Origin: DASUKL01 sp036278755
Lineage (GTDB): Bacteria; Chloroflexota; Limnocylindria; Limnocylindrales; CSP1-4
Assembly: GCA_036278755.1 (NCBI GenBank)
Contig: DASUKL010000050.1
Span: 1 to 7,297 of the forward strand
Length of the DNA: 7,297 bases
Direction: 5' to 3'
Position 1 is the first letter of the stretch, and the number at the start of each line of letters is the position of its first letter. The notes below the pieces were generated by a model, which saw only the letters and a program-made list of their open reading frames with translations, was not told the origin of the DNA and made no database searches. Of the stretch, positions 6,034 to 7,297 are shown one piece after another. The translations under genes were made by a program, and so were the position numbers.

Positions 6034-6059
6034 GCGCGCGCCCCCCAGGCGGCTACCAT
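6026..6059 (+). promoter_or_regulatory. Candidate promoter and palindromes upstream of the winged-helix gene
   Basis: On the plus strand CTGACA (6027-6032) matches the -35 consensus at five of six bases, and TACCAT (6054-6059) fits TANNNT, 6 nt before the ATG at 6066. The 21-nt spacing is longer than ideal. CTGACA overlaps the -35-like box of dnaJ because CCTGACAGG (6026-6034) is an interrupted palindrome. The 10-bp palindrome GGCGCGCGCC (6033-6042) follows directly. Shared -35 bases would make the two divergent promoters compete, and the palindromes could be an operator; both points are inference. Confidence 0.35.
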
Positions 6060-6065
6060 CGGGCC

Positions 6066-7297
6066 ATGCCCGAGCCCCGCTCGGTGAGCCGGGAGGTGGC
6101 TCGCCGCTTCCTGGCCCTGCGCCACCTGTTGGCCCCACCGCGCGCCCTGCCGGCCGACCCGGCCAGCGTGGAGCGGGTCATGGAGCGCCTGGGCTCGATC
6201 CAGTTCGATCCCATCGGTATCGCCGGCCGGAACCATGACCTGGTCCTCCACGCCCGAGTGGCCGGCTATCGCCCGGCTTGGGCGGACGACCTGCTCTACG
6301 TCCAGCGGCGCTTCTTCGAGGCCCACAACAAGGCCCTCCAGCTGCTGCCCCTGGCCGAGCTGCCGTACTACCGCCTCGCCTGGCAACGCTCGGCCACCCG
6401 CCATGCCCGCCGGACCTGGGCCGACCACGGCGCCTACGCCGAGCACATCATGGCCCGCATCACGGCCGAAGGGCCCCTGGCCGGCAGCGACTTCGAGCAG
6501 GAGCCGGCCATCGACTGGTACTGGCGGCCGACGAGCCGGACGCGGGCCATCCTCGAGGCCCTCTGGGAAGCCGGTCGGTTGGGCTTGGCGCGCCGTGACG
6601 GCAACCGCCGGACCTACGACCTGGCCGAGCGGCTCTACCCGCCCGAGCTCCTGTCCATCGAGGTCCCCGAGCAGGACCAGCTGCGCCACAAGCTCCTCTC
6701 CCGCTACCGGGCCCACGGGCTCCTGGGATGGGGCGGCCGGTACGAGCTGTGGCTGGGCATCGACGAGGTCGACGGCGATGGCCATCACGAGCGAGCCCCG
6801 GTCCGGCGCCGCCTCCTCGACGAGCTGCTGGCCGGGGAGCAGCTGCGGCCCGTGGCCGTGGATGGGGTCCGGGGCCTGCGCTACGTGCTGCCCGAGGAGC
6901 TGCCCGTCCTCGACCAGGCCGCGGCCGAGGTCGAGGCCGGACGCGAGCGGCACGGGGTGGCCTCCTGGCGCCCCTCGACCCGCTCCTCTGGGACCGCGAC
7001 TTCGTGGCCGCCTTGTACGACTTCGACTACGTCTGGGAGGTCTATGTCCCGGCCGCCCGACGGCGCTGGGGTTACTACGTCCTGCCGATCCTCTTCGGCG
7101 ATCGGCTCGTGGGCCGCATCGAGCCGCGCATCGAGCGACAGCCAGGCACCGTGACGATCGTCGGGCTGTGGTTCGAGCCGGGCTTCGATCCCCGGCGGGC
7201 GGATGGCTTCGTGCCCGCCCTGCGCGAGGCCCTCTCGGCCTACCTGGCCTTCGCCGGCGCCCGCCGTCTGGCGTGGGGTCCGGGGCTGGGCGGTCGG
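6066..7297 (+). CDS. Winged-helix DNA-binding protein, YcaQ/AlkX-like DNA glycosylase (HTH_42), frameshifted and open at the right edge
   Basis: The HTH_42 (YcaQ/AlkZ) family holds DNA glycosylases that act on bulky alkyl lesions and interstrand crosslinks. From ATG 6066 the protein reads through GSIQFDPIGIAGRNHDLVLH, typical of the family; Q46-F47-D48 matches the catalytic Gln-hydrophobic-Asp motif described for E. coli YcaQ. Helix-rich winged-helix modules follow. After codon 299 (GCC 6960-6962) the frame loses homology. One base earlier in register, from CTG 6965, it resumes as LAPLDPLLWDRD, then the conserved DYVWEVYVP and WGYYVLPILFGDRLVGRIEP, and stays open for 111 codons to base 7297. 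With one T restored, the join reads VAFLAPLDP as in the family, about 411 residues so far, close to full length. Left as is, the first frame would stop at 7154. Either a fresh inactivating deletion or a sequencing error explains this. There is no ribosome binding site; TACCAT 6 nt upstream suggests a leaderless message. Confidence 0.85.
6963..6965 (+). other. Single-base deletion (frameshift point) in the winged-helix gene
   Basis: Upstream codons GTG GCC run in one frame to 6962; downstream codons CTG GCG CCC CTC GAC CCG run in the -1 frame from 6965. The two intervening bases, TC, are one short of a codon. Adding one T gives TTC (Phe), producing the family-typical FLAPLDP. There is no slippery heptamer or strong downstream hairpin that would suggest programmed frameshifting. 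Confidence 0.8.

Noticed and set aside
5998..6065. CIRCE or other heat-shock operator before dnaJ
   Set aside because: No TTAGCACTC/GAGTGCTAA arms are present in the gap.
5998..6138. N-terminal extension of DnaJ to an ATG at 6138
   Set aside because: The J domain starts at 5997, the extra 47 residues are Gly/Pro-rich, and they would overlap the divergent glycosylase gene and the TATACT promoter.
1..7297. Mobile elements, CRISPR arrays, tRNA/rRNA genes or a defence-type gene cluster
   Set aside because: No transposase or integrase motifs, spaced repeats, tRNA-like folds or defence domains are visible; the genes are ordinary metabolic and housekeeping types.

Overview
The window comes from a very GC-rich bacterium with tightly packed genes and short gaps. 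Several starts have no ribosome binding site but carry a TATAC- or TANNNT-like -10 box 6 to 11 nt before the ATG, a pattern of leaderless or nearly leaderless mRNA. High GC, this promoter style and the protein sequences would fit a GC-rich Chloroflexota lineage or an actinobacterium. That placement is inference, because no rRNA or other decisive marker is present.

Layout: (1) 1-384, minus strand: N-terminal part of an FMN-dependent nitroreductase-family protein, running off the left edge. (2) 443-2332, plus strand: an AMP-binding acyl-CoA synthetase, divergent from the nitroreductase across a 58-bp gap. (3) 5997 down to 2344, minus strand: a probable five-gene run dnaJ - prmA - small four-helix membrane protein - HIT (Hint-type) protein - lipoprotein. 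The last genes overlap or nearly touch. The lipoprotein converges with the acyl-CoA synthetase, only 11 bp apart. (4) 6066 to the right edge, plus strand: a winged-helix (HTH_42, YcaQ/AlkX-like) DNA glycosylase homologue, divergent from dnaJ across a 68-bp gap. A single-base deletion near 6963 breaks its frame.

The minus-strand run pairs protein folding (DnaJ) with ribosomal protein L11 methylation (PrmA), an adjacency known from the dnaK-dnaJ-prmA clusters of other bacteria. Here dnaJ is the first gene, with no grpE/dnaK before it, and rsmE does not follow prmA. The HIT protein is a nucleotide-phosphoramidase-type housekeeping enzyme. The functions of the membrane protein and lipoprotein cannot be read from sequence.

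I found no mobile element, CRISPR array, tRNA, rRNA or phage gene, and no convincing undescribed multi-gene system. The points most worth a second look are the frameshift in the glycosylase homologue, the start of prmA (conserved residues are encoded upstream of the only usable start codon), the 8-mer CCGTATAC in both divergent gaps, and a duplicated Shine-Dalgarno block before the nitroreductase. Every stretch over 300 bases is covered by a gene.
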